DNA of 6,048 bases from positions 1 through 6,048 of the forward strand of contig CAMARL010000121.1 in assembly GCA_945860325.1 (NCBI GenBank). Direction: 5' to 3'. Below the pieces are notes generated by a model. That model saw only the letters and a program-made list of their open reading frames with translations. It did not search any database and was not told where the DNA came from. The translations under genes were made by a program, and so were the position numbers. This stretch comes from Spirosoma fluviale (GTDB taxonomy: Bacteria > Bacteroidota > Bacteroidia > Cytophagales > Spirosomataceae). This document shows positions 1 to 5,859 of this stretch, in pieces. Every line of letters starts with the position of its first letter. Within the stretch, counting starts at the first letter, position 1.

Positions 1-46
1 GTTAATTGATTCATTTAAGCAGAACCTACGTAGTTTATTTGGTGAA

Positions 47-952
47 CTAAATTTCATTTAGTTTTCTCTTTAAAGAATTATACATCTCCTTATGCTTAGT
101 TGAATCATTGGCTTTCATTTTTTCCAAATTCAACTGTTTCCACTTTATAGAAGGATAAGCTTCAAAATTATAGGTTGACCAATCGGGAGTTACGTTCTTA
201 AAAGCAAGTATAAATAATTTATCCTCTTCCGTTATTGACGCTTGCACTTTTTTAACCATGCTTTCTCGTATAAATTCATATTCGTCGATGGTAAACTGTT
301 GATCCGACATACCTGTAAATTGATTAATCATGGCCAACCGCTGGTCTTGTAGATTTGGGAAAAGGATATCTTGAATGGAACGGTCAGAGCTGAGTAATCT
401 AAACAGAAAGCCTTCTTTGATTTCCTTTGTAAATCCTTCATTTTGAAATAATTGCTTTACATCAAATAGGTCCCTGGGATGTTGTCTATCCATAGCAGCA
501 CATACTTTTCCGCCATACAATTGACCATTTGATACAACATGGATGGAACAGAAAGTATCAAACTTATCTTGTGCATTTTCACAAAGTGTCTTTTCAGTAA
601 CTTTACCAAGTACCCCTCGTATAATTTGGCTCACTTCAATTTTAATCATTGCTTCATAATTGCTCACCAACAGCTTAAGCGTGTCCTCTTTATGCTCTAC
701 TCTACAGGTTAAGAAACGTTTTTCAATCCTCGACTTTATATTTACTAGTGCTTGTGAAATATTAATAAAAGAGGTTTCTCTGTCCTCTATTGGAATGTAT
801 GTAAGGTCGATATCGACAGAAAGTCTTGGCATGTTACGATCAAATAAATTGATGGCAGTTCCTCCATGCAACGCAAACCTAGAATCAACAGCAATTTCAG
901 GAATCACACTAATTAACAAAGCTACTTGTTTGTAATAATTATTATTGCTCAT
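47..952 (-). CDS. AbiEii-family nucleotidyltransferase toxin (type IV TA / abortive infection)
   Basis: 301-residue protein of the AbiEii/AbiGii (DUF1814, MenT-like) nucleotidyltransferase toxin family. Seen: motif I GGTA at residues 30-33, then R43-L-S-V-D47-I-D49-L, the paired metal-binding aspartates of the nucleotidyltransferase fold. A second conserved block follows at about 145-165 (YGGKVCAAMDR, then HPRDLFDV), with K149, R156, R160, D161 and D164 as likely nucleotide-binding or catalytic residues. Length is normal for the family and no break is seen. Known of the family: studied relatives (MenT enzymes) transfer nucleotides to tRNA 3' ends and block translation, and AbiE systems can abort phage infection. 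The substrate of this protein cannot be read from sequence. The ATG (952-950) lies inside the end of the antitoxin gene (11-base overlap), so translation is probably coupled and antitoxin is made first. No signal peptide or membrane segment is visible. No clear terminator is seen in the 46 bases downstream. Confidence 0.93.
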   Translation of the reverse strand: MSNNNYYKQVALLISVIPEIAVDSRFALHGGTAINLFDRNMPRLSVDIDLTYIPIEDRETSFINISQALVNIKSRIEKRFLTCRVEHKEDTLKLLVSNYEAMIKIEVSQIIRGVLGKVTEKTLCENAQDKFDTFCSIHVVSNGQLYGGKVCAAMDRQHPRDLFDVKQLFQNEGFTKEIKEGFLFRLLSSDRSIQDILFPNLQDQRLAMINQFTGMSDQQFTIDEYEFIRESMVKKVQASITEEDKLFILAFKNVTPDWSTYNFEAYPSIKWKQLNLEKMKANDSTKHKEMYNSLKRKLNEI

Positions 953-1715
953 TGTTTGTCAGTGTTTTAGGAATCGTTATTTGATATTTTGATACATATA
1001 AACCATCTTTCACAAGACTTCTTTTCCCTTTTCCTAAATCCACTTTTGAAAGATTTAAATATTTATACCATGGATGATTAAGCTTCTCTGCCATCCATAA
1101 AAATAACCTTTTTACTTTTATGGATGTGCACGCTTCTAACAGCTCTTGAACTAGCGTTGGACGAAGGTCATTTAAGTTTTCCATGAGTTCATAGCATTCC
1201 ACTAAATCAAAATTTTCAGGCGCTAAATACAAACATTCCATGATGGCCCTAGCTGGGGATGACACATTTATGGAAAATCCAGCTAGGGAGAATTCAGTCA
1301 ATCCCAATTCCATGGGTAAAAATGAACTTGACTTATAATGAATTTGTTGACCCCAATTATGTTTTTTGAACCAGGTAGGTAGCTTTTCCTTTTCACCACC
1401 AAATAACCATATTCGCGAGGCATTCAATTCTAAATAATGTGCTTTCCCTAGAAGGGTAAGTGCCGTTCTTCCTCCAGGATGTACTGAAAGGCTAGATTGC
1501 CTTTGTAAAGCAAAAACACCTCCTTCATAACCCGGCTGTTCATTGCTACGAAACATAGCTCCATTTTCCAGAGCCTTTAACCATCCACTATTTCGATAAT
1601 ATTTTTGTAAATCAAGGCTATATCCCTGATTTAATAACCAAGAAGATTGAAGCACAACTCCCGGAGGTATGATTTCCAACAATTGGTTTATTTTTGTTCT
1701 TTTTTCAGTAAACAT
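942..1715 (-). CDS. AbiEi-family antitoxin / transcriptional regulator (type IV TA)
   Basis: 257-residue cytoplasmic protein recognised as an AbiEi antitoxin with an AbiEi_3-type N-terminal domain. Residues about 5-57 look like the DNA-binding winged helix-turn-helix: INQLLEIIP, then SSWLLNQGYS, then YYRNSGWLKAL and NGAMFR. Residues about 63-122 carry the family block with HPGGRTALTLLGKAHYL, RIWLFGG and LPTWFKKHNWG. The C-terminal part (about 150-250, beginning SSPARAIMECLYL) is helical and then basic, with KGKRSLVKDG near the end. Known of the family: AbiEi represses its own promoter through inverted repeats and counteracts AbiEii without a stable complex, hence type IV. Context: it directly precedes and overlaps the toxin gene, which is the usual order. 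ATG at 1715 is chosen because the wHTH begins within a few residues and a promoter-like region with repeated motifs lies just upstream. The gene appears intact. Confidence 0.92.
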   Translation of the reverse strand: MFTEKRTKINQLLEIIPPGVVLQSSWLLNQGYSLDLQKYYRNSGWLKALENGAMFRSNEQPGYEGGVFALQRQSSLSVHPGGRTALTLLGKAHYLELNASRIWLFGGEKEKLPTWFKKHNWGQQIHYKSSSFLPMELGLTEFSLAGFSINVSSPARAIMECLYLAPENFDLVECYELMENLNDLRPTLVQELLEACTSIKVKRLFLWMAEKLNHPWYKYLNLSKVDLGKGKRSLVKDGLYVSKYQITIPKTLTNNEQ

Positions 1716-1793
1716 ACTACCATTTTTATTACAAATATAAACTAAATTATAGAAATAGATAAAAAATATTCAAAAAGCGTAGTAATACTACCA
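1714..1793. repeat. ATACTACCA direct repeats flanking the AbiE promoter (candidate operator)
   Basis: ATACTACCA occurs at 1714-1722, overlapping the antitoxin start codon, and again at 1785-1793, just upstream of the candidate -33 element. The upstream copy is part of a perfect odd palindrome, GTAGTA-A-TACTAC (1779-1791). A pair of identical sites bracketing the promoter is what autoregulation by the AbiEi winged-helix protein would look like; that link is inferred. Confidence 0.45.
1732..1774 (-). promoter_or_regulatory. Candidate promoter of the AbiE operon
   Basis: Read on the minus strand, TTTG at 1774-1771 is followed after 21 bases by TAATTTAG (1749-1742), which matches the Bacteroidota -7 box TAnnTTTG at all but one defined position. 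Ten bases further on is an exact TAnnTTTG match, TATATTTG (1739-1732), but it lacks a good TTTG at the right distance. Either would start transcription only about 10-25 bases before the ATG at 1715, giving a very short leader. AT-rich DNA gives such matches by chance fairly often. Confidence 0.4.
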
Positions 1794-1818
1794 AAATAGT
1801 TAAAATTATAAACTATTT
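1794..1818. repeat. 8-bp inverted repeat upstream of the AbiE promoter
   Basis: AAATAGTT (1794-1801) and AACTATTT (1811-1818) are exact reverse complements separated by 9 bases. The repeat directly abuts the upstream ATACTACCA site. It could be a further regulator site, but it is AT-rich and short enough to be accidental. Confidence 0.4.
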
Positions 1819-1892
1819 AAATGCAAATGACTAAATATAATTCAGAGAAAGGAATTATAGCTACTCACATTTCATTTTTCTTATTTTTTTGA

Positions 1893-1972
1893 TTTTACGC
1901 TCATAGAAAGACAATTTATCGCTCACAAAAGCTATAATATGAGCGATAAATGATTCGATTTTGAGCGATAAA
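1893..1972. repeat. Mirror-symmetric array of four TTTATCGCTCA-type sites
   Basis: Four 11-bp sites lie in the order forward, forward, reverse, reverse. They are TTTTACGCTCA (1893-1903, 9 of 11 matching), TTTATCGCTCA (1915-1925), TGAGCGATAAA (1940-1950) and TGAGCGATAAA (1962-1972). Within each pair the spacing is exactly 22 bases, about two helical turns, and both inner and outer pairs centre on 1932.5. The inner pair extends to a perfect 12-bp inverted repeat (1914-1925 / 1940-1951) with a 14-base loop. The reverse pair also shares a following TGATTC. The function is unknown: it could be a regulator binding array, a recombination or attachment site, a small palindromic element, or a transcript hairpin. 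Confidence 0.75.
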
Positions 1973-2018
1973 ATGATTCCCTGATCTTTTATACTTGGAT
2001 CAACTAAAGAATTATATT

Positions 2019-2041
2019 AGATTCCATGGGGGCTGGATTCT
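2019..2041. other. Weak imperfect hairpin, no clear role
   Basis: AGATTCCA (2019-2026) and TGGATTCT (2034-2041) can pair at 7 of 8 positions around a 7-base G-rich loop. It lies 33 bases beyond the stop codon of the minus-strand gene ending at 2074, where a terminator would be expected. No run of T follows on the minus strand, so termination is doubtful. Confidence 0.2.
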
Positions 2042-2073
2042 GTGATGATTCGAACGAGTTGGATAAATCGACC

Positions 2074-2787
2074 TTAATTTTTTGAATTATCCCGTAAAAA
2101 CATTTGTCGAGAAATATTTTCTTTCGGCATAAATTCATACGCCTTCTTCCAATCTTTCTTTTTCAAATCTCCATTTTTAACAGATTGTATAAAACTCATC
2201 CAAGCGAAGGGATTGGTTAGGGATAATAAAGGACTCGCATAAAAGGACTTATTGGACTGAGCTGAAGTCATCATATCCGAGAAATTCCGGAAGTTGGACG
2301 CCGCCCCCAAGCCTGCTTGGAGTGCGTACACGTTCAACTTAGACTGTTCTAGGTTATTGGCCAAAATGGCTCTTTGGCGTTCATCCCGCAAACGCATGTT
2401 CAGGAATGCTTGTTTAAATTCTTCTTCAGAGGCATGTGGAAATACCTTTACTTCGGCCAACATCTTAGAATCTTCATCCATGGAGATGATTTTTTGTTGG
2501 ACCTGCTCCACCGACTTAGGTATGATGTAATATTGTTTTTTATAACCTATATAAGTAAAAACAAGGCTATCGCCCGGGAAAACTAATAAATCTGCTCGGC
2601 CAAAATTATCACTTAATGCTCCCCTACCCGCTTTTGGATTATATACATAGGCCATCGGCAAATACTCAGATCCATTATTGGCCACAATTTGCACTTGGAA
2701 TAATATCGTCTTATCCTGCCCCTGAGAAAACGCTTTTCCCATCGTCAAACAAAATAAAATCGCAAAAATAAGTGCGGGTTTAAACAT
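2074..2787 (-). CDS. Secreted CarboxypepD_reg-like domain protein
   Basis: 237-residue exported protein. Residues 1-21 form a signal peptide: a lysine at position 3, a hydrophobic stretch at about 4-17, and a likely signal peptidase I cut after A-F-S21, before Q22. There is no lipobox cysteine. Residues about 28-116 resemble the carboxypeptidase-regulatory-like beta-sandwich domain common in Bacteroidota envelope proteins: a LPMAYVYN strand, GRGALSDNFGRADL, then the GDSLVFTYIGYKKQ signature and a final LAEVKVFP strand. Residues 117-237 are charged and mostly helical with no family I recognise. No peptidase catalytic motif is present, so the domain name should not be read as enzyme activity. 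It is probably periplasmic or outer-membrane associated. It lies 58 bases after cdsA on the same strand, so it may be read through from that operon or have its own promoter. The protein is short and lacks a TonB-receptor barrel. Confidence 0.8.
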   Translation of the reverse strand: MFKPALIFAILFCLTMGKAFSQGQDKTILFQVQIVANNGSEYLPMAYVYNPKAGRGALSDNFGRADLLVFPGDSLVFTYIGYKKQYYIIPKSVEQVQQKIISMDEDSKMLAEVKVFPHASEEEFKQAFLNMRLRDERQRAILANNLEQSKLNVYALQAGLGAASNFRNFSDMMTSAQSNKSFYASPLLSLTNPFAWMSFIQSVKNGDLKKKDWKKAYEFMPKENISRQMFLRDNSKN

Positions 2788-2845
2788 CTTGCAAATTAAA
2801 CAAAATTTATAAAGAGCTAAATATTAAAATTCGTTAAACGGTTAT

Positions 2846-3679
2846 TTATGAGAATAATTTCAAAAAGGTTATGATGAATGGGATAGATAAAAGTAATCCA
2901 TCAAATCGATCTAAAAATCCACCATGTCCAGGGATCGTATCCGCAGAATCCTTGATGTTCATACTTCGCTTAAATAAGGATTCCACTAAATCACCATAGG
3001 TTCCTGCGACAACAATAATGAATCCGATGGAGAACCATTGCCAAGGTTCATAATTGGTGTAATACAAGGAAATAATATAAGCGACCAACATAGCTGCGAT
3101 TAAACCACCGACGCTTCCTTCCCACGATTTTTTCGGAGAAACGCGTTCAAACAATTTCGTTTTGCCAAATTTCGTTCCCGCAAAATAAGCTCCTGAATCA
3201 CTGGCCCATAATAAAAACAAACAACCTAAAACGATATTAGGATCATAGGTATCATTTTGAATGAAGGCCAAGACCGTTAAAAGCGCAAAGGGCAAGGCCA
3301 CGTATATAATGCCTAAAAAGGTATAGGCAATATTTTTAAATGGCTTTTCGTCTTTGGCTTTATAGAGTTTTATGAAAAAAATCAGTGCACACAAGGGCGA
3401 AAGGATGTAATAATTTTGATAGCCAATTTCCCCTTTTTCAATGAAAAAAGTCAATAAATGAAGGACCACCCCGCAAAAAGTGCCGTAAAAAGTGAGGGGC
3501 AAATTACCTCCAAAACTTCCCACTAATTTGTAAAATTCTAGTTGGGCACAAACGCCAATAAAAAGAAAAAGTGCTAAGAAAGTGTAATCGCTATAAAGCA
3601 CGCAAAAGAGCAAAAATGGCACAGCGACAATTGCTGCAATGACTCTCTGCTGTAAATTACTCATCTCTTTTAAACCCAT
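2846..3679 (-). CDS. cdsA: Phosphatidate cytidylyltransferase CdsA
   Basis: 277-residue integral membrane enzyme that converts phosphatidic acid and CTP to CDP-diacylglycerol and pyrophosphate, the branch point for phosphatidylethanolamine and anionic phospholipid synthesis. Seen: the full C-terminal CTP-transferase signature at about 234-260, S-L-F-K-R...I-K-D-S-A-D...PGHGGFLDRFD, preceded by WASDSGAYFAG (158-168) and SPKKSWEG (181-188), both typical of CdsA. Several hydrophobic membrane segments cover about residues 13-48, 63-80, 92-104, 117-140, 149-160, 190-206, 216-229 and 261-275. Length is normal for the family. The ATG at 3679 follows the stop codon of the DUF2007 gene by one base, which suggests translational coupling. 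A second in-frame ATG at 3664, giving a protein starting MSNLQQR, is also plausible and would remove five residues. Confidence 0.96.
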   Translation of the reverse strand: MGLKEMSNLQQRVIAAIVAVPFLLFCVLYSDYTFLALFLFIGVCAQLEFYKLVGSFGGNLPLTFYGTFCGVVLHLLTFFIEKGEIGYQNYYILSPLCALIFFIKLYKAKDEKPFKNIAYTFLGIIYVALPFALLTVLAFIQNDTYDPNIVLGCLFLLWASDSGAYFAGTKFGKTKLFERVSPKKSWEGSVGGLIAAMLVAYIISLYYTNYEPWQWFSIGFIIVVAGTYGDLVESLFKRSMNIKDSADTIPGHGGFLDRFDGLLLSIPFIITFLKLFS

Positions 3680-3680
3680 A

Positions 3681-3878
3681 TTATTGCTTGTTTAAAATTA
3701 GGTCGGCCTGCTCAAAATTATCTTTATGCACATACAATTCCCAACTCCCTAAATCATAGGCACTGAATTTTTTATTGACCACCACGGAGGGGATTTGATA
3801 AATTTCTTCCAACAAACCCTTCTGTACTTCTAAATCGATTCCGGTCCTAGATTGCCCTATGATTTTCCAATCCTCCAT
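3681..3878 (-). CDS. DUF2007-family small protein (putative signal transducing protein)
   Basis: 65-residue soluble protein that resembles the DUF2007 / putative prokaryotic signal-transducing family. Seen: MEDWKIIGQS, a helix with VQKGLLEEIYQIPSVVVNKK, then SAYDLGSWELYVHKDNFEQADLIL, matching the usual pattern of strand, helix, strand, then an ELYVH strand and closing helix. The biochemical role of this family is unknown. The ATG at 3878 is preferred over an in-frame TTG at 3923: it places the start one base after the TAG stop of the CPBP gene (TAGGATG) and gives the usual family N-terminus, whereas the TTG would overlap the CPBP gene by 44 bases and add residues with no family match. The stop is one base before the cdsA ATG. 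This tight packing points to one transcript with coupled translation. Confidence 0.85.
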   Translation of the reverse strand: MEDWKIIGQSRTGIDLEVQKGLLEEIYQIPSVVVNKKFSAYDLGSWELYVHKDNFEQADLILNKQ

Positions 3879-3879
3879 C

Positions 3880-4827
3880 CTAATCCGTTTTAAAAGTATA
3901 TAATCGTTTAATATAAAAGGCAACTAACGCAACGGATAATAAAGCCGACCACCAAGGAACCATAGCTCCCATCTCTTCTGGATTGATTTGAATTTGTTTT
4001 TGTTGGTATAAATAATGCATCAAAAGCGTCCAAGCATTATTAAAAAAGTGCGCGGCAATCGGAACCCAAATGGTTCTAAACCATACATATAAATATCCAA
4101 AAAAAGCACCTAAGAAAAGCCTCGGGAAAAATCCGTAAAACTGCATGTGAATAAAGCTAAAAATGGCAGCCGAAACCCAGATGGCCACATGCGCATTTCC
4201 AATGTAGCGCTCAAAAAGCGACTGGACCACGCCCCTAAAAAAGATTTCCTCTCCTAAGGCAGCCATTCCACCAATAACAGCAATCGCGATAGCAAAATCA
4301 GTGGGGGAAGTAAAGTTTAGCAAGAATTTCGTCAACTGCGCCATGTTTTGTTCCGAAGTCTTCATCCAAGATTCCAAGTCCTCAAAACCCGCCGGTAAAA
4401 TCAAATTTTGATTTAACTGGATGATATATTCCAATAAAGGCATTGAGACTAAAATGGTCAAAATCGACCATAAAAATATTTTCCAATTTGGGGTTTCGCC
4501 CACATTCAATTCTGAGATCGAACGTTTTTCAATGTAATGAAGGTAGGCCCAAGAGCCAAGAACGAAAGTAAACAAGGCGGTAAACCACTGCAAAGCCATC
4601 ATACCATGAAACGCATTTTCGTATTTCTCCGGATGAACCATGAAATCCATGACCATTTTCTGAAATTGTTCTATGTTGGCCGTAGGAAATCCAATAATAT
4701 AAACAACAGCTAAAAGGCCAAAAAACTGCCCAAAAAAGCTTCCTAACAGGAAAAATCCAAAAAGAGTTACTAATTTTGACGTAAGAGAAAGCCAAGCGTT
4801 TGGCCCCAGATGATAGTTTTCTTCCAT
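3880..4827 (-). CDS. CPBP-family intramembrane glutamic endopeptidase (Abi/CAAX protease-like)
   Basis: 315-residue polytopic membrane protein of the CPBP (type II CAAX prenyl endopeptidase Rce1-like, PF02517) family. All three family motifs are visible: E193-E194-x3-R198 in GEEIFFRGVV, F223-x3-H227 in FSFIHMQF, and H260-x3-N264 in HFFNNA; these form the glutamate/histidine active site within the membrane. Hydrophobic segments lie at about 17-48, 76-97, 116-137, 178-190, 213-229, 236-252, 255-272 and 292-306. In bacteria these proteases are tied variously to bacteriocin immunity, maturation or membrane-protein processing; the substrate here is unknown. The start is ATG at 4827. An in-frame TTG at 4848 would add seven residues (MLKFTTI) and is less likely. 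It is the first gene of the operon with the DUF2007 protein and CdsA. Its name overlap with 'Abi' does not make it part of the AbiE module. Confidence 0.93.
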   Translation of the reverse strand: MEENYHLGPNAWLSLTSKLVTLFGFFLLGSFFGQFFGLLAVVYIIGFPTANIEQFQKMVMDFMVHPEKYENAFHGMMALQWFTALFTFVLGSWAYLHYIEKRSISELNVGETPNWKIFLWSILTILVSMPLLEYIIQLNQNLILPAGFEDLESWMKTSEQNMAQLTKFLLNFTSPTDFAIAIAVIGGMAALGEEIFFRGVVQSLFERYIGNAHVAIWVSAAIFSFIHMQFYGFFPRLFLGAFFGYLYVWFRTIWVPIAAHFFNNAWTLLMHYLYQQKQIQINPEEMGAMVPWWSALLSVALVAFYIKRLYTFKTD

Positions 4828-4835
4828 AATGGTCG

Positions 4836-4869
4836 TAAATTTAAGCAATTTTTAAACAGAATGATCAAA
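4836..4869 (-). promoter_or_regulatory. Possible promoter of the CPBP-DUF2007-cdsA operon
   Basis: On the minus strand TTTG (4869-4866, inside the first codons of dusB) is followed after 22 bases by TAAATTTA (4843-4836), which matches TAnnTTTG at all but the last base. It would start transcription only a few bases before the ATG at 4827. TAAATTTA is its own reverse complement, so it could also serve the dusB direction, but no TTTG at suitable distance is seen there. This is tentative. Confidence 0.25.
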
Positions 4870-5853
4870 ATAGGTAACATCGAATTAGGAGATTTCCCAT
4901 TGCTTTTAGCACCGATGGAGGATGTATCGGATCCCCCATTCCGTGCAGTTTGCAAGGCAAATGGGGTTGATATGATGTATACCGAATTTATTTCCTCGGA
5001 AGGCTTAATTCGAGATGCGGCTAAGAGCGTTCAGAAATTAGATATTTTTGAATACGAAAGGCCGATTGGCATTCAATTATTTGGCAGTTCCATCGAGACC
5101 ATGGCAGCATGCACGGAGATCGCGACCCAAGCGGGACCCGATTTAATCGACATAAATTACGGTTGCCCCGTCAAGCAAGTCGCCTGTAAAGGTGCCGGAG
5201 CCGCCTTACTACAAGATATTCCCAAAATGGTGGCCATGACTTCTGCCGTGGTCAAATCAACTCATTTACCAGTTACCGTAAAGACAAGACTAGGCTGGGA
5301 TGATTCCACAAAAAACATCGAAGATGTGGCAGAACGCCTTCAAGATATTGGCATTCAGGCGCTTACCGTTCATGGACGCACACGTGTTCAGATGTATAAG
5401 GGGGAGGCCGACTGGCGATTGATTTCAAAAGTAAAAGAGAATCCACGGATCAAAATTCCAATTTTTGGAAATGGAGATGTTGATTCCCCGGAGAAAGCGC
5501 TAGAATATAAAAACAGATATGGCGTAGATGGTGTGATGATAGGTCGGGCCTCGATTGGTTATCCTTGGATTTTTAAAGAGATCAAACATTTTGTGGCCAC
5601 TGGAAAGCATTTGCCACCTCCAACCATCCAAGAGCGTATAAACGTATGTGAAACTCATTTAGACTTTTCGATTCGTTGGAAAGGAAATCATGGGGGAATT
5701 GTGGAGATGCGCCGGCATTATGCCAATTATTTCCGTGGGATGGATCATTTTAAACCTTTCAGAAGCAGGCTGGTTACCTCTATGTCCTTGGATGAAATCA
5801 AGGGTATTTTACAGGAGGTTTCTGAATTTTACCAACCTGAATTTGTCCGTTAA
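4861..5853 (+). CDS. dusB: tRNA-dihydrouridine synthase, DusB/NifR3 type
   Basis: 330-residue cytoplasmic flavoenzyme that reduces uridine to dihydrouridine in the tRNA D-loop using FMN and NAD(P)H. Seen: an N-terminal barrel start LLLAPMEDVSDPPFR (14-28) with the FMN-binding APM, then DINYGCPVKQVACKGAGAAL (97-116) with the catalytic cysteine C102, VTVKTRLGWD (138-147) with K141, VHGRTRVQMYKGEADW (170-185) with H171, FGNGDV (202-207), and the FMN phosphate loop GVMIGRASIGYPWIF (224-238). A helical C-terminal tRNA-binding domain follows from about 250. Length is normal for DusB. The ATG at 4861 is chosen: an in-frame ATG at 4810 would add 17 residues without family counterpart and run into the divergent CPBP gene. 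The DusB label rests on overall resemblance; which tRNA position is modified is not certain. Confidence 0.95.
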   Translation: MIKIGNIELGDFPLLLAPMEDVSDPPFRAVCKANGVDMMYTEFISSEGLIRDAAKSVQKLDIFEYERPIGIQLFGSSIETMAACTEIATQAGPDLIDINYGCPVKQVACKGAGAALLQDIPKMVAMTSAVVKSTHLPVTVKTRLGWDDSTKNIEDVAERLQDIGIQALTVHGRTRVQMYKGEADWRLISKVKENPRIKIPIFGNGDVDSPEKALEYKNRYGVDGVMIGRASIGYPWIFKEIKHFVATGKHLPPPTIQERINVCETHLDFSIRWKGNHGGIVEMRRHYANYFRGMDHFKPFRSRLVTSMSLDEIKGILQEVSEFYQPEFVR

Positions 5854-5859
5854 TTTTTC

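Larger units (their letters stand above)
1716..2073. other. Gene-free spacer between the AbiE module and the cdsA-linked gene
   Basis: 358 bases with no credible coding sequence on either strand. It is strongly AT-rich from 1716 to about 1920. Contents, from the antitoxin end: a possible promoter and ATACTACCA repeats (1714-1793), an 8-bp inverted repeat (1794-1818), a 9-bp inverted pair ATTATAGCT (1854-1862) / AGCTATAAT (1930-1938) enclosing part of the array, the four-site array (1893-1972), and an imperfect hairpin at 2019-2041. No convincing intrinsic terminator for the gene ending at 2074 was found. Confidence 0.8.

Noticed and set aside
1..46. CTACGTAG palindrome downstream of the toxin gene, considered as a terminator or insertion-site mark.
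   Set aside because: It is only eight bases with no loop or T run, and no matching copy elsewhere in the window.
660..935. Plus-strand 91-codon open frame.
   Set aside because: It lies entirely antisense to the well-supported AbiEii toxin gene and shows no family resemblance.
2028..2056. Plus-strand stretch GGGGGCTGGATTCTG followed by GATTCGAACG recalls the 5' end of tmRNA (GGGGCTGATTCTGGATTCGAC).
   Set aside because: An extra five or so bases interrupt the match, and nothing downstream fits a tmRNA body: a gene's stop codon lies at 2074. No paired 3' acceptor end is seen. It is treated as coincidence, though an ssrA remnant search would be cheap.
2048..2056. GTTCGAATC on the minus strand resembles a tRNA T-loop.
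   Set aside because: The flanking five-base arms do not pair, and no acceptor, D or anticodon arms can be assembled around it.
2294..2586. Two overlapping plus-strand open frames of 70-78 codons.
   Set aside because: Both are antisense shadows of the secreted CarboxypepD_reg-like gene, with no recognisable domain.
2832..2840. CGTT-A-AACG palindrome in the gap after cdsA, considered as a terminator.
   Set aside because: The stem is four base pairs with a one-base loop, which cannot form a hairpin, and there is no proper T run.
4529..4955. Minus-strand open frames of 88 and 61 codons.
   Set aside because: The first is a frame-shifted shadow inside the CPBP protease gene. The second spans the divergent promoter region and the start of dusB. 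Neither looks like a protein family.
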